This document shows, in pieces, positions 41,251-51,384 of a stretch of DNA of 64,000 nt. Every line of letters begins with the position of its first letter. Positions within the stretch are counted from its first letter, which is position 1. A program made the translations under genes and the position numbers. The DNA is from Malassezia japonica (Eukaryota; Basidiomycota; Malasseziomycetes; Malasseziales; Malasseziaceae), in NCBI RefSeq assembly GCF_029542785.1, contig NC_083371.1, positions 434,001-498,000 of the forward strand, in the 5' to 3' direction. The notes beneath the pieces were generated by a model. That model was not told the DNA's origin. It ran no database searches and worked only from the letters and a program-made list of their open reading frames with translations.

Positions 41251-42584
41251 TCATACCCTAGGCGGCGGAGACGAACTCGCTGGCTCATATTCATAGCGGG
41301 CATTGAAGCGCAGCGCTTCGTTGCCCACACTGATATGCCACCCATCCTTGGACGCGTTTCGCGGCGTGTGCCGCGCAAAGAGCTCGACCACGACAGCATG
41401 GTCCACCGATCGGCCTGTCGCCTCGAGAAGGAGCGCTGGGTGAGTGGGGGGTGGGAAGGACGTACGTGCGACGTACGGCTTCTGGCTGTGCGCCAGGGCC
41501 ACACTCATCAAAAGACAGGGAGGGATCGCCGTGCCGTCGGCTGCGCCCAGCACCAGCAGCTCGTACGGCTTTCGCCGCTGGGGACGCGCCAGGGTATAAA
41601 GCGGCTCGCCACTCGACGCGAGCTTGAGCCACGCCCAGCAGCCGACATACGCCAGGCCCAGGCCGGGGAAGAACTTGTCACGCACAAAGCGGTGCACCTT
41701 GGGCTGCGTAAGCGGGAGCACGTACGTGGTTCGTGATCCATAGCGCAACAAGAGGGCGATAGGCCAGCAACGGCTCGAGCGTGGGGCGCAGCCGCCACAG
41801 ATCATACATGTCTGGCATGGTGCCATAACCGCGCATGCGCTGCACGCGCTCCGCCGACTTGTTCGGCCACGGAGGGTCGAGGAGGACGACGTCTACGCCG
41901 CCCACGGTATTCACTAGGTAAGACGCGCAACGTACCGAGATCCAGGACCTGAAGAATGCCGTTCGGAAGGAGGCCACGCTCTTGGGCGTGCTCTGGGAGC
42001 AGGTCGGTGAGCAGCGCCGCTGTCCGGGGGGGAAGGACATACTCACACGAGCCTTGGGCATGCTTCCATTGCAGGCTCGCATTGTGGGACCGTGCATTGG
42101 TATAGAGGGTATGTGCAATAGCGTCGCCCTCGACGTGCAACGTCTCGGTGTGCTCATTCTTGCCTGTCTCTTGCTCGCCGTCCTCGGCAGGGCCCGCCGT
42201 ATTGTGTCGCTCGGCGTCACACGCTCGGCTTCTAGTGCTCCGCTCAACTGCTTCGACGAGCAGCTGGCCCATCGCAGGGCTCTCGCACACCGCGAACGGC
42301 ACATCCGTCCACCATACGCTCGCGTCGCTGCGCATTTCCTTGGTGGCCTGTGCGAAGGCCGCCGCATCGGCCATCAGCGGTGGGCGGCAGTACGTGTCCA
42401 GTGCATCAGAGGTACGTGCCTCGGACACACTCGACGTGTCATACGCATCGGCTATCGGCCACCGATCGAGCACGACCGGCGCCGCATGCCCTGCCAGCGC
42501 GTCGACAACGCACGCCTCGGTCGAGTCGACCACCCCTCGGCGGAGCGTCATCCACGTGCGTGTTGGATTCAGGGCTCGTGGCAT
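41251..42584 (-). CDS. METTL4-type MT-A70 adenine methyltransferase
   Basis: Exons, on the minus strand, are 42584-41936, 41913-41726, 41703-41466 and 41435-41251 (introns 22, 22 and 30 nt), giving 419 aa. The catalytic DPPW is at 229-232 (VVLLDPPWPNKS), supplied by exon 2, followed by WITNH, KPYELLVLG, SQKPYVAPLLLEA and VELFARHTPR...GWHISVGNEAL, matching METTL4 (N6-adenine methylation of U2 snRNA or DNA) better than METTL3/14. The 30-nt intron is in frame and stop-free, so a naive annotation keeps ten extra residues (429 aa); removal restores the METTL4 alignment. The N-terminal half is poorly conserved. The ATG is 54 bp from that of HPC2. Substrate not predictable from sequence. Confidence 0.85.
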
Positions 42585-42638
42585 TCAACGCGCCCCGCGA
42601 TCGGCGCCGAATAAATTCGTCCACCGCGAATTGCCAGG

Positions 42639-45218
42639 ATGGACGGAGCGCACGCAGGCGATGAGCCTGTGGCGTACGCCACGAATGTACCTAGTGTACT
42701 TGAGAATGCGACACGGACTACGGATACCAAGGACACGAGCGCGGCAGAGGTCGAGACGCGTGTCGACGCACCTACCATGCCCGATCCAAACACAGACGCG
42801 GCGCCGAGAGAGCTTCAGGCGCACTCGGGTGCACCTGAAGCCGAACAGCCTGCGCCTGTGAACGAGGAGGATCGTTCAGAGCCCGAGTCCGAGGCAGTAA
42901 AGGAGGCGATGTCCCAGAGCGTGCCTGGCACGGAATCCGAGGCTGCTTCTGCCGAGGCACCTACCGAAGGGGCTACCAAAGGGCCTACGGAAAAAACACG
43001 GGCCGCGACAGAGAGTGAGCCGCAAAGCGCATCGAGTACGCCAGCACAAGGCGAGCCTATGCACGACGAGCAAGACGCGCCGCAAGAGCCGGCACAGGAC
43101 GCCTCTAGCGCTGCGCCCACTACGGACAAGGAACCCGCTTCCAAACCCGACGACGCGCCAAAGGAGGATGCCCCGAAAGAAGATGCCCCGAAAGAGGACG
43201 CGGCAAACGGGGATCTGTCCAAGGAGGACCCACCTAAGGACGATACCTCCAAATCTGACGCTCCAAAGTCGAGCGCACTAAAGCCAGACACCAAGCCAGA
43301 CGCACCAAAGTCCAAACCTACGGAGCCGACACGTCCAAAGTCGCGCCGCGTCGCGCTTCTGACCCAGCCGCTCGGCACGCCCGTGGAACGCACCGAAGCG
43401 TCGCCTGCACCGACCGACTCGGAGGCCGACAAAGGCTCCGCATCCGATACGGACCGCTCCGGAGAGAGCGACACCGAGAACCCCACCGAGACGGAGGAGG
43501 ACGGTGCGGAGGCAGCCGACAAGAGTGCCGAGGCGATGGACGAAGACAGCTCCGACTCGGGGGAGGACGACACCGGCAGTGCTTCGCGCAAGCGGCCGCG
43601 GAGTCCCAGCCCCGAGGAGGACGAGCCCGAGTCGGTCTACTCCGGCCCACCTCCTCGCCCGACGATCCGCCTCGAGGTCGAGGTGCACCCCGGCGGCTCG
43701 AGCAAGAGCGACTACATTATCCCCGTCCCCAAGCTGTCGGTGAGCCGCATGCAGTCCAAGCATCCCAAGTGGGCGGCGTGGTACAGTGCGACGTATCTTG
43801 AGGGCGAGTCGTCGCATGCGAGCTACCAGCCCGTGGGCCTTTCCGAGCAAGAACTCGAGGATCTCGGCGGCCTTGCCAAGCTCCTGCAAAAGTACCCCTC
43901 GCAAAACACGAGCGGAAATCCGCGCAAGCGCCGTGCGGATGAGTACGACGTCGGCTCGTACGATACCAAGGACCCCTTTGTCGACGACTCCGAGCTGGGC
44001 ATGGACGAGCCGACGCATATTGTCAAGACGCGCTCGGATGGCTTCTACGTCGCGCTGGGCCCCGTCGAGCTGGCGCGTGCCAAGATGACGCGCCCGTCAT
44101 CGCGTTCCGAGTCCGCCTTTCGCTCGAGTATCGGCAGCCTCGGCGCACGCGAGGGCTGGGCGGGCTACGCGCGCCAGACAAACAAACTCCTGGCGAAGCG
44201 CGCCGCCTCCAAAAAGGGACACGGTCCACGGACGGACAAGGGCGAGAGCGAGACGGCGCCGACGCCGCCCGCCGACGGCACGCCGTCTGAGCCTGAGCCA
44301 TCGCCTGCGCCGCCACGCCCTGCGCCTGAACCCAAGCCTGCTGCGGAGCCCTCGCCTCCCGCGTCGGGTCGCGACAAGGCAGAAAAGAAAAAGAACAAAT
44401 ACCCCACGCATCCCGTGCATCCCCAGCTGCAGACCATGTTTGACCACCTCAAGACCCTGGTCCAGCGTGCGAGCTTCGCGGTAAAGACCAAGTTTCCCCC
44501 CGAGCTGAAGCCGCCGCTGATCGACACCGCAAAGCTGGCCGTGGAGCTGGACGAGTACAACGAGAACTTCTTTAACTACCTTCCATCCATCTTTCCGTAC
44601 AACCGATTCACCATGATGGTACGTCGCTTGCCTAACCCAGAAATTGACGAAACGCGAGTTTTTCCCCAAGCACATGGAGTACTATCGCGAGCTGCAAGAA
44701 GAGCATCTTGATATCCTCTACAAGCTGATCCAGGACGACTTTCCGCGGCAAGAGGCCGAGTACGCCGCCTCTGCCGAGCATACCGAAGGCGAGAAGGACG
44801 CGGCGGCGGACAAGGTGCCCGAGTCCCCTCCCGATGACGACCAGCCGGACGAGAAGGAGAACGACGGCGAGGGCGATGTGGACATCAGCACGGACGGTAC
44901 GTGTCGTTACTCACACAGACCACGCCAAGCGTTTCCGCTGGAACGACGAGATGCGCGACGAGCTCTTTACCATTGTCACGGTCGAAAATGCGATGAGCGA
45001 AATCCGCAACGAAAAGCTCAAGCTGGAAAACTCGCCGGACACCTACAGCGAGATCAATGCGCGCAAGGCGCTGTACAAACGGGTACGTGTTTCTACTCAT
45101 AAAGATTGCCGACTTCGTCCCGGAAGGCTGGATGAACTCGACCAATGTTTCGCGCGAGTACGGCACGCTGAAAAAACGGCGCGATCGCGACGCATTGATG
45201 GAGTTGGACGAGATGTAA
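42639..45218 (+). CDS. HPC2: HIR complex subunit HPC2 / ubinuclein
   Basis: Exons 42639-44618, 44641-44896, 44919-45082 and 45105-45218; all three introns are 22 nt. Product 837 aa. The first ~330 residues are acidic and disordered with APKED repeats. A short fold follows, then the Hpc2-related domain at about 437-480 (YDVGSYDTKDPFVDDSELGM), the hallmark of HPC2/UBN1, which binds H3.3-H4 in the HIR/HIRA chaperone. The C-terminal third contains the helical UBN middle domain: PYNRFTMMKLTKREFFPKH across intron 1, FRWNDEMRDELFTIV and YGTLKKRRDRDALMELDEM. Intron 3 ends in AAG instead of CAG. The TAA directly abuts the stop of convergent YRA1. Confidence 0.9.
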
Positions 45219-45974
45219 TTAATCCTCCATCGCGGCTTCCTATCGGTTATACCAGTAGAACATACCCCATTGTCGGTCTCGGGCGGCGCGTTCATAAACG
45301 CGTCGAGCTCTGCGTCGAGGCTTGCAGCCGAAGCAGGGCTCCGGCGCTCTTTGCGTTGCGCCCCACGGCGCTTTTCCGGGCGCGCGTGGCCACGGCTTGC
45401 CGGCGCACCTTGCATGCGGTCCATGAGCGAAGGCGTGCGCGCACCCCGTCCCCGCGCAGCGCGTCCGCCGCGGGCGATGCGGCTCGTGCCGAGGACCTTG
45501 ACCTGGATCGGCTCTCCCTTTGCCTTGGCGCCGTCAAACTCGACGACGGCCGTCTGTGCATCCGCCTCTGACGCGTACCACACGGATGCATTCCCCGTCG
45601 AGCGGCCGGATGCGTCAAACTGTATAAGAAGCGCGACCTACCGTGATGGTGGGTCCTTGGGCGATCGGTCCGATCTGGGAAAAGAGGTCCTGCGTAAGCG
45701 CATCCACGTACCTTGAGCTCTGCTTCCGAGACCTCGTAATGCAGCCCCTCGATGGCGACGCGCGTCGCGATCACATCCTGCTCGCCGTGCGGCGCGTTGC
45801 GCGATGGACGTGCACGTCGGCCCTCAAACTTGTCGTGCTTCCATGTGTCTTGATCGCTCGCGGCACGCTGTCGTCAGACGCTCTACCTACCTCTTTCGGC
45901 GCCGTGCGCGCGCCCGACGACTGCCGCTGGCGGCGCACGTCCGCGAGCGACTGGTCCAGCAGCCGCGAAGCCAT
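45219..45974 (-). CDS. YRA1: mRNA export adaptor YRA1 / ALYREF
   Basis: Five exons, on the minus strand: 45974-45891, 45867-45712, 45689-45642, 45619-45266 and 45239-45219 (introns 23, 22, 22 and 26 nt, all phase 0), giving 220 aa. The N-terminal UAP56-binding motif is LDQSLADVRRQR; the RRM (about 60-135) runs RVAIEGLHYEV...ELKDLFSQIGPI...NASVWYASEADAQTAVVEFDG; an RGG/KR-rich linker follows; the C-terminal UAP56-binding motif is SLDAELDAFM; the last exon adds EAAMED. It links the TREX complex and Mex67 to mRNA. Yeast YRA1 is autoregulated through one long intron; here there are four very short ones. Confidence 0.93.
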
Positions 45975-46175
45975 CGCGTGTCGGAGATGTGCGCCGTGCG
46001 CGACGCAACACCGAACTGACTAACCACCTCCACGTGGACAGAACACCGTGGAAGCTTGTTACGTAAGCCATGCACGGCCTGATGCCAACGTGGAAGCACA
46101 CACTGGGCGACACGCGCGTGGAACATATAAGCGCCAGCTGGACACCCGCCCGAACCATCACCCACGATCGCGAAA
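45975..46175. promoter_or_regulatory. YRA1/KAR2 divergent promoter with E-box and CGTGGAA repeats
   Basis: 201 bp. CACGTG at 46031-46036 (CCACGTGGAC context). CGTGGAAGC at 46047-46055 and again at 46089-46097; CGTGGAAC at 46117-46124. TATAA at 46126-46130, about 50 bp before the KAR2 ATG. The repeated CGTGG (CCACG on the other strand) resembles ER-stress element half-sites; that reading is inference. Confidence 0.5.
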
Positions 46176-48194
46176 ATGCTTCTGCAAGTGAAGCCGACAC
46201 TGCTGAGTGTGGTGTTTGCGCTCCTGTCGCTCCTGTCTATCGCGCTGTTCTCTGCCCCCTATGGTGGCACGGGAGTGGCTGCGCAGGACAAGCGCAGTGA
46301 GTATGGAACTGTGATTGGTATCGACTTGGGTACGACCTACTCGTGTGTGGGTGTGCAGCGCCAGGGTCGTGTTGAGATTATTGCGAACGACCAGGGTAAC
46401 CGTATCACCCCCTCGTACGTTGCCTTCACCAAGGATGGCGAGCGTCTGATTGGTGATGCCGCCAAGAACCAGGCTGCCCAGAACCCCGAGAACACCATCT
46501 TTGACGCCAAGCGTCTGATTGGCCGCAAGTGGGGTGAGGCGGATGTCAAGAAGGACATCAAGCACTTCCCCTTCAAGCTCGTCGAGAAGAAGGGCAAGCC
46601 CGCGATCCAGGTTGAGGTGAACGGCGACAAGAAGGTCTTCACCCCCGAGGAGGTCTCGGCCATGATCCTGCAAAAGATGAAGGACACTGCCGAGGCGTAC
46701 CTGGGCCACAAGGTCACTCACGCCGTGGTTACTGTTCCTGCCTACTTCAACGACGCGCAGCGTACCGCGACCAAGGACGCGGGTACGATTGCCGGCCTGG
46801 ACGTGCTCCGTATCGTGAACGAGCCCACGGCCGCTGCCATCGCCTACGGTCTTGACAAGAAGGACGGTGAGTCGCAGATCATTGTGTACGACCTGGGTGG
46901 TGGTACCTTTGATGTGTCGCTCCTTTCGATCGACTCGGGTGTGTTTGAGGTCCTGGCCACTGCCGGTGACACGCACCTGGGTGGTGAGGACTTTGACAAC
47001 CGTGTCTCGGAGTACCTCCTCAAGCAGTTCAAGAAGAAGACCGAGCTGGATGCCTCGAGCAACAAGCGCAGCGTTGGTAAGCTCAAGCGCGAGGTGGAGC
47101 GCGCCAAGCGCACGCTCTCGAGCCAGATGAGCACCAAGATCGAGATTGAGAGCTTCTTCGACGGCAAGGACCTCTCGGAGACGCTCACGCGTGCCAAGTT
47201 TGAGGAGCTCAACGCTGACCTGTTCCGCCGCACCCTCAAGCCGGTCGAGCAGGTGCTCAAGGACGCTGGTATCAAGAAGGACGAGGTCGACGATGTTGTG
47301 CTCGTTGGTGGTTCGACTCGTATCCCCAAGGTGCAGCAGATGCTCAAGGACTTCTTCAACGGCAAGGAGCCCTCGAAGGGTATCAACCCCGACGAGGCCG
47401 TTGCCTGGGGTGCCGCCGTCCAGGGTGGTGTTCTCTCGGGTGACGAGTCGCTCGGTGGTGTCGTCCTGATCGACGTCAACCCCCTGACCCTCGGTATCGA
47501 GACCACCGGTGGTGTGATGACCAAGCTCATTCCCCGCAACACGGTGGTGCCGACCAAGAAGAGCCAGATCTTTAGCACGGCCGCTGACAACCAGCCCACC
47601 GTGCTGATCCAGGTCTTTGAGGGTGAGCGCTCCATGACCCGCGACAACAACCTTCTCGGCAAGTTTGAGCTGACCAACATCCCCCCGGCGCCCCGTGGTG
47701 TGCCCCAGATCGAGGTCACTTTCGAGATCGATGCCAACGGTATCATGAAGGTCTCGGCCGCGGACAAGGGTACTGGCCGCAGCGAGTCGATCACGATCAC
47801 CAACGACAAGGGCCGCCTGAGCAAGGAGGAGATCGACCGCATGGTCCAGGAGGCTGAGGAGTACGCCGAGCAGGACGAGGCTGTTCGCCGCCGCGTCGAG
47901 GCGCTCAACAACTACCAGAACTTCATCTCCACGCTCCGCTCGCAGATCACCGACAAGGAGGGTCTCGGCGGTAAGCTCGAGAAGGAGGACAAGGACACCC
48001 TCCAGCAGCACCTCAAGGATGCTGAAAAGTGGCTCGAGGAGAACGCCGAGAACGCCGAGGCGCAGGACATTGAGGAGCAGATGTCCGAGCTCCAGACGGC
48101 TGTCACCCCGATCACCGCCAAGGTGTACCAGGAAGGCTCCGCGGGTGCGGGTGCGGGTGGCGACGAGCCGCTCAACTACCACGACGAGCTCTAA
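46176..48194 (+). CDS. KAR2: ER Hsp70 chaperone BiP/Kar2
   Basis: Predicted 672 aa, intronless. Signal sequence at 1-37 (hydrophobic core [17 protein letters not shown]). The nucleotide-binding domain starts [13 protein letters not shown]; phosphate loops and [10 protein letters not shown] are intact; the linker and substrate-binding domain follow; the end HDEL is the ER-retrieval signal. Acts in translocation, folding and the unfolded protein response. Codon bias is extreme. The upstream region has repeated CGTGGAA elements and a TATA box, fitting inducible strong expression. The long antisense frame across it is a shadow. Confidence 0.98.
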   Translation: MLLQVKPTLLSVVFALLSLLSIALFSAPYGGTGVAAQDKRSEYGTVIGIDLGTTYSCVGVQRQGRVEIIANDQGNRITPSYVAFTKDGERLIGDAAKNQAAQNPENTIFDAKRLIGRKWGEADVKKDIKHFPFKLVEKKGKPAIQVEVNGDKKVFTPEEVSAMILQKMKDTAEAYLGHKVTHAVVTVPAYFNDAQRTATKDAGTIAGLDVLRIVNEPTAAAIAYGLDKKDGESQIIVYDLGGGTFDVSLLSIDSGVFEVLATAGDTHLGGEDFDNRVSEYLLKQFKKKTELDASSNKRSVGKLKREVERAKRTLSSQMSTKIEIESFFDGKDLSETLTRAKFEELNADLFRRTLKPVEQVLKDAGIKKDEVDDVVLVGGSTRIPKVQQMLKDFFNGKEPSKGINPDEAVAWGAAVQGGVLSGDESLGGVVLIDVNPLTLGIETTGGVMTKLIPRNTVVPTKKSQIFSTAADNQPTVLIQVFEGERSMTRDNNLLGKFELTNIPPAPRGVPQIEVTFEIDANGIMKVSAADKGTGRSESITITNDKGRLSKEEIDRMVQEAEEYAEQDEAVRRRVEALNNYQNFISTLRSQITDKEGLGGKLEKEDKDTLQQHLKDAEKWLEENAENAEAQDIEEQMSELQTAVTPITAKVYQEGSAGAGAGGDEPLNYHDEL

Positions 48195-48277
48195 TTATCG
48201 TCGGATAGCATTTGTATCCCATACTACCAAATACTTTGGTGCCCATCCGGGCGTGGATTGGTATCTTTTTAACTTCG

Positions 48278-49647
48278 CTACAAATTGTAGATGGGCACAA
48301 GCCGGTTGCATTGCACCGACTGACGGCACAGGGGGCACTCGGGCTTCTCCTTGATCCAGCCCGTAATACAGTCCCAGCAAAAGACGTGGCCACACTCGGT
48401 CACGGCACTGTTGCCCACTTCAGGCGTGCGCCGGTCCATACACAGCGTGCACCGCAGCACCTCGTCCGCAATCGCCTCGAGCTGCGTCGTCTTGGCACGA
48501 CTCTCGGTGACCGCCGCCTCGAACGTCTGGCGATCCGCGGCCTGCGCGCCTTGAGCAAGACCAAGGCGCTCGGCCGTGGCGGGCGCCTCGGGGTCGGGGT
48601 ACTCGAGGGGAATGGTCGGATCCGTGCTCGTTTCGGTGCGCTTCGTCATCGCGTGGTCGGCATGGGAATAGTAGGTATCATCCAGCACCACGGATCGAGA
48701 AGGACGCACGGCTGGGTCGTGCGTGCCGAGCACGTCGCCCGTGTCGTGCGAGGCGCCAACCGCTTTTTCTTGGTAGGTTTGGTAGGCAGAGTATACCGTC
48801 ATTCCCAGCTTCACGAGAAGTTGAGTACCGAGCAGCACACCGAGCACCTCATACGACTGAGGACGCGAGTTGGGGCGCTTGGCACTCGCATAAACATAGT
48901 CGACCTTGGCGAGGCGATGCGCCACCGTATAGTACCGCCCAAAGAGGTAAAAGACGGCTAACTGTGCCGCCGATGCATAGGCGAGAAGGCCGTTTGATGC
49001 AGCGAGGACGTGCGATCCAGGGAGGACGAGGGCAAGCCACTGGATCGTCGCTTCCCACCGGCGCTGCAGTTTCTTGCCGACACTGGGAGGGGTATTGGTT
49101 GACTTCTCGTCGCGTGCGGCCATTTGCGCACGCACTAATTCGCGTTGCCGGCGCTGTGCAATTTCTTGGTCCTTGCGCACAAGCGACATACGGATCATGC
49201 CGTACATCTTGGTCAGTAGGTACGGCGCGACGATGTACAATGCGATAAAAATTGCACGGCGCTGGGTGAGCAGGAGCGACCTACCTTGGCATTCACAATC
49301 TTTCCCGTCGGCCGGTCACGCATCATTGCGTTGACATATTCCTCACCAAGCGACTGAGCACCGCCTAGCGTGCTCAGGCCAAAGTAAGCGACACTGGCGA
49401 CGAGCGACAAGGATTCGGCATAGACATGACTGCGGCGTGCGCCAAGGAATTCACTCGCGACCTCTTTGAGCTGCGAGGAGAAGAGGTCCCGGTAGTACAC
49501 ATCCTTTTGATGCGCACGAACAATTTCTGACTGTGCTGCTCGTGGGTACGTGAGGCGCGCAGGCGTCGCATGACGGGCCGACGACTCAGCACCCCGCACT
49601 GGCGCTGCGCTCATCGTAGCGGTCACGACCGGTCCCTGACTCCACAT
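48278..49647 (-). CDS. PEX10: Peroxisome biogenesis RING protein PEX10
   Basis: Exons, on the minus strand, are 49647-49285 and 49261-48278 (23-nt intron), giving 448 aa; the alternative ATG at 49614 gives 437. Peroxisomal membrane E3 ligase that works with PEX2 and PEX12 in PEX5 recycling. The N-terminal Pex2/Pex12 domain has several hydrophobic segments (HVYAESLSLVASVAYFGLST, RRAIFIALYIVAPYLL across the intron, GLLAYASAAQLAVFYLFGRY, YEVLGVLLGTQLLVKLGMTV). The C-terminal C3HC4 RING is CTLCMDRR...CGHVFCWDCI...CPLCRQ. A CACGTG sits 8 bp upstream of the first ATG. Confidence 0.92.
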
Positions 49648-50179
49648 TCTGAATCACGTGCTATGCGAAGGGCTGGGGTCGGGCGTGGTGCCAAGCGACT
49701 CGCGTTCCGCGGACCGGGTGGAATTTGCGGAATTACGCGTGCAACGTCCAACAAACACGAGGTTTCGGGCGGCTCGCGGCGGTAACAAACGCCACCCGGC
49801 ATATTCGCCCGTGCGTTATGTCCATGCCTGCACTGCCACATTACCACTGGTCAGGGGGAACGTAAAGGAACAAGGCCGTGCACGATAACTGCACGTACTA
49901 TGTATCATTGTGCATGACCGAGTACGTTGTCATCCAATTATAGGTTTATATTTACCAAAGTTAGCCAATAAACAATTAATATATGATTTCGGATGACGCC
50001 ACGTCAATGATCAGGCTGCGGAATGCTGGTTTGTTGGTTCGATTGGAATCAACACGGACATTTCGCCTGTGCGTTTCGACGTCTACGCGGCCGCTGCGGC
50101 CCAGGGGCGCGGGCCGCCCAAGACTCAAAAGCGCGCTCGGTCACCGCCATCCCTTCTCTCCCACCCACTTCCACTGAAG
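49648..50179. promoter_or_regulatory. Divergent promoter, PEX10 / GPI protein
   Basis: 532 bp. CACGTG at 49655-49660. About 49890-50030 is the most AT-rich stretch nearby, with CCAAT at 49965-49969 and TTAATATAT at 49977-49985. A pyrimidine-rich tract (about 50138-50175) sits directly before the downstream ATG, a feature of strongly expressed fungal genes. No gene seen. Confidence 0.5.
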
Positions 50180-50905
50180 ATGTTCGCTAAGACCTTTGCT
50201 GCTGTTGCCGCTGTTGCCGCTGCCGTTGTTACCGCCCAGGGCCAGTTCCAGGTGGACACTCCCGCCTCGGCCACCCAGTGCCAGCCCCTCAAGATCACCT
50301 GGCACGGTGGCCAGGCCCCTTACTACCCCAAGATCACCAAGGCTGGTGACCCTTCGCAGCCCATGGACGTTGGTCTGACCTCGCAGACCTCCGACACCTC
50401 GATCACCTGGAAGGTGAACCTCGAGTCTGGCCAGAAGTTCACCATCGACATCACCGACAGCACCGGTGCCAAGGCTGACTCGAGCCCTGTGTCGGTCACT
50501 AAGGGCAGCGACTCGTGCATGAACGGCTCGGGTGGCGCCGCCGGTGGCGGTGGCGGTGGCTCGGGCGGCTCGTCGTCGGGCGGCTCGGGCGGCTCGTCGA
50601 GCTCGGGCGGTTCGAGCTCGAAGAGCTCGAGCTCTGACAAGAGCTCCAGCTCCAAGTCGAGTGGCTCGTCGTCGGGCGGTGCTGGCGGTGCCGGTGGCGC
50701 CTCGAGCTCCGAGTCTTCGCAGCCCACCTCCTCGTCGGGTGGTGATGACTCGTCGTCGGCCGCTGGTGGCTCGGGTGGCTCGTCGTCGGCCGCTGGTGGC
50801 TCGGGCGGCTCTTCGTCGTCGGCTGGCAACGGTGCCGCTACTTTCAGCGGTCTCCCCGCTGTTGTTGCTGGTGTCGTCGGTGTTGCCGTCGCTGCTCTCA
50901 TCTAA
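50180..50905 (+). CDS. GPI-anchored Ser/Gly-rich cell-wall protein (Kre9/Knh1-like N-domain)
   Basis: Predicted 241 aa, intronless. Signal peptide MFAKTFAAVAAVAAAVVTAQG. Residues about 24-110 form a beta-sandwich-like domain, QFQVDTPASATQCQPLKITW...GGQAPYYPKI...TSITWKVNLESGQKFTIDI, of the Ser-Thr-rich GPI-anchored (Kre9/Knh1 N-terminal) family common in basidiomycetes. About 115-215 is almost pure Ser/Gly with a few Lys/Asp. A small-residue omega region (GNGAATF) and hydrophobic end (LPAVVAGVVGVAVAALI) complete a GPI signal. Highly biased codons imply abundance. Function is not known; a structural wall role is inferred. Confidence 0.82.
   Translation: MFAKTFAAVAAVAAAVVTAQGQFQVDTPASATQCQPLKITWHGGQAPYYPKITKAGDPSQPMDVGLTSQTSDTSITWKVNLESGQKFTIDITDSTGAKADSSPVSVTKGSDSCMNGSGGAAGGGGGGSGGSSSGGSGGSSSSGGSSSKSSSSDKSSSSKSSGSSSGGAGGAGGASSSESSQPTSSSGGDDSSSAAGGSGGSSSAAGGSGGSSSSAGNGAATFSGLPAVVAGVVGVAVAALI
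50527..50826 (+). repeat. Ser/Gly low-complexity coding repeat
   Basis: Irregular GGCTCGTCG-type repeats encoding GGS and SSS blocks between the folded domain and GPI signal; includes two near-identical copies of a segment encoding SSSAAGGSGG (about 50755-50808). Prone to slippage. Confidence 0.7.
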
Positions 50906-51384
50906 ACGCTGCATTTAATTGTTGTGATTTGAATAGAGCTGCTATATTTTGTTCCTAACAATCGCTATAAGAATCACAGTCCCACTTCTGAGAAACAATC
51001 AATCCAATTGTTCATAATCTAATTAGATTGAAACCCTCTCTATTCAGGCCCTGATTGTGGCATGTTCCTTGCGTCAGGCTAGCGCGCCGCAACCGAAGTG
51101 TTGCGTTGGTGCCTTTCGGTCCCGTCTCTACGTGGCGGTGTTTGTCTCTCACGTGATTGCCCCATGCATCCGGTGTGCGCACAGGCCTTGCGCCATATAC
51201 GCAGCGAGTGGGATGACCTGTTTATATAGTATTACGCTAGCAAATGGTAGGCCACCATCTACAAGTGATGTTGGAGCGCATGTGAGGAAACCGTATAGGC
51301 AATGATCCACCAGGCGAATGGGTTCGACGAGATGCTGCTATCGCGTTAGGCGAGGGTATTCAGCAATGCCATCTGCCGGTGCCA
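50906..51384. other. Convergent 3' intergenic region, GPI protein / RAS1
   Basis: 479 bp, the longest convergent gap. AT-rich 50910-51055 with a 14-bp palindrome AATCTAATTAGATT (51016-51029); one CACGTG at 51150-51155. The short ORF at 51057-51305 has no coding signature. No gene seen. Confidence 0.5.

Noticed and set aside
46158..48182. 674-codon open frame antisense to KAR2
   Set aside because: Mirror of strong codon bias in KAR2; product is low complexity with no homology.
51057..51305. 82-codon ORF between the GPI gene and RAS1
   Set aside because: No homology, no codon bias, no promoter features.
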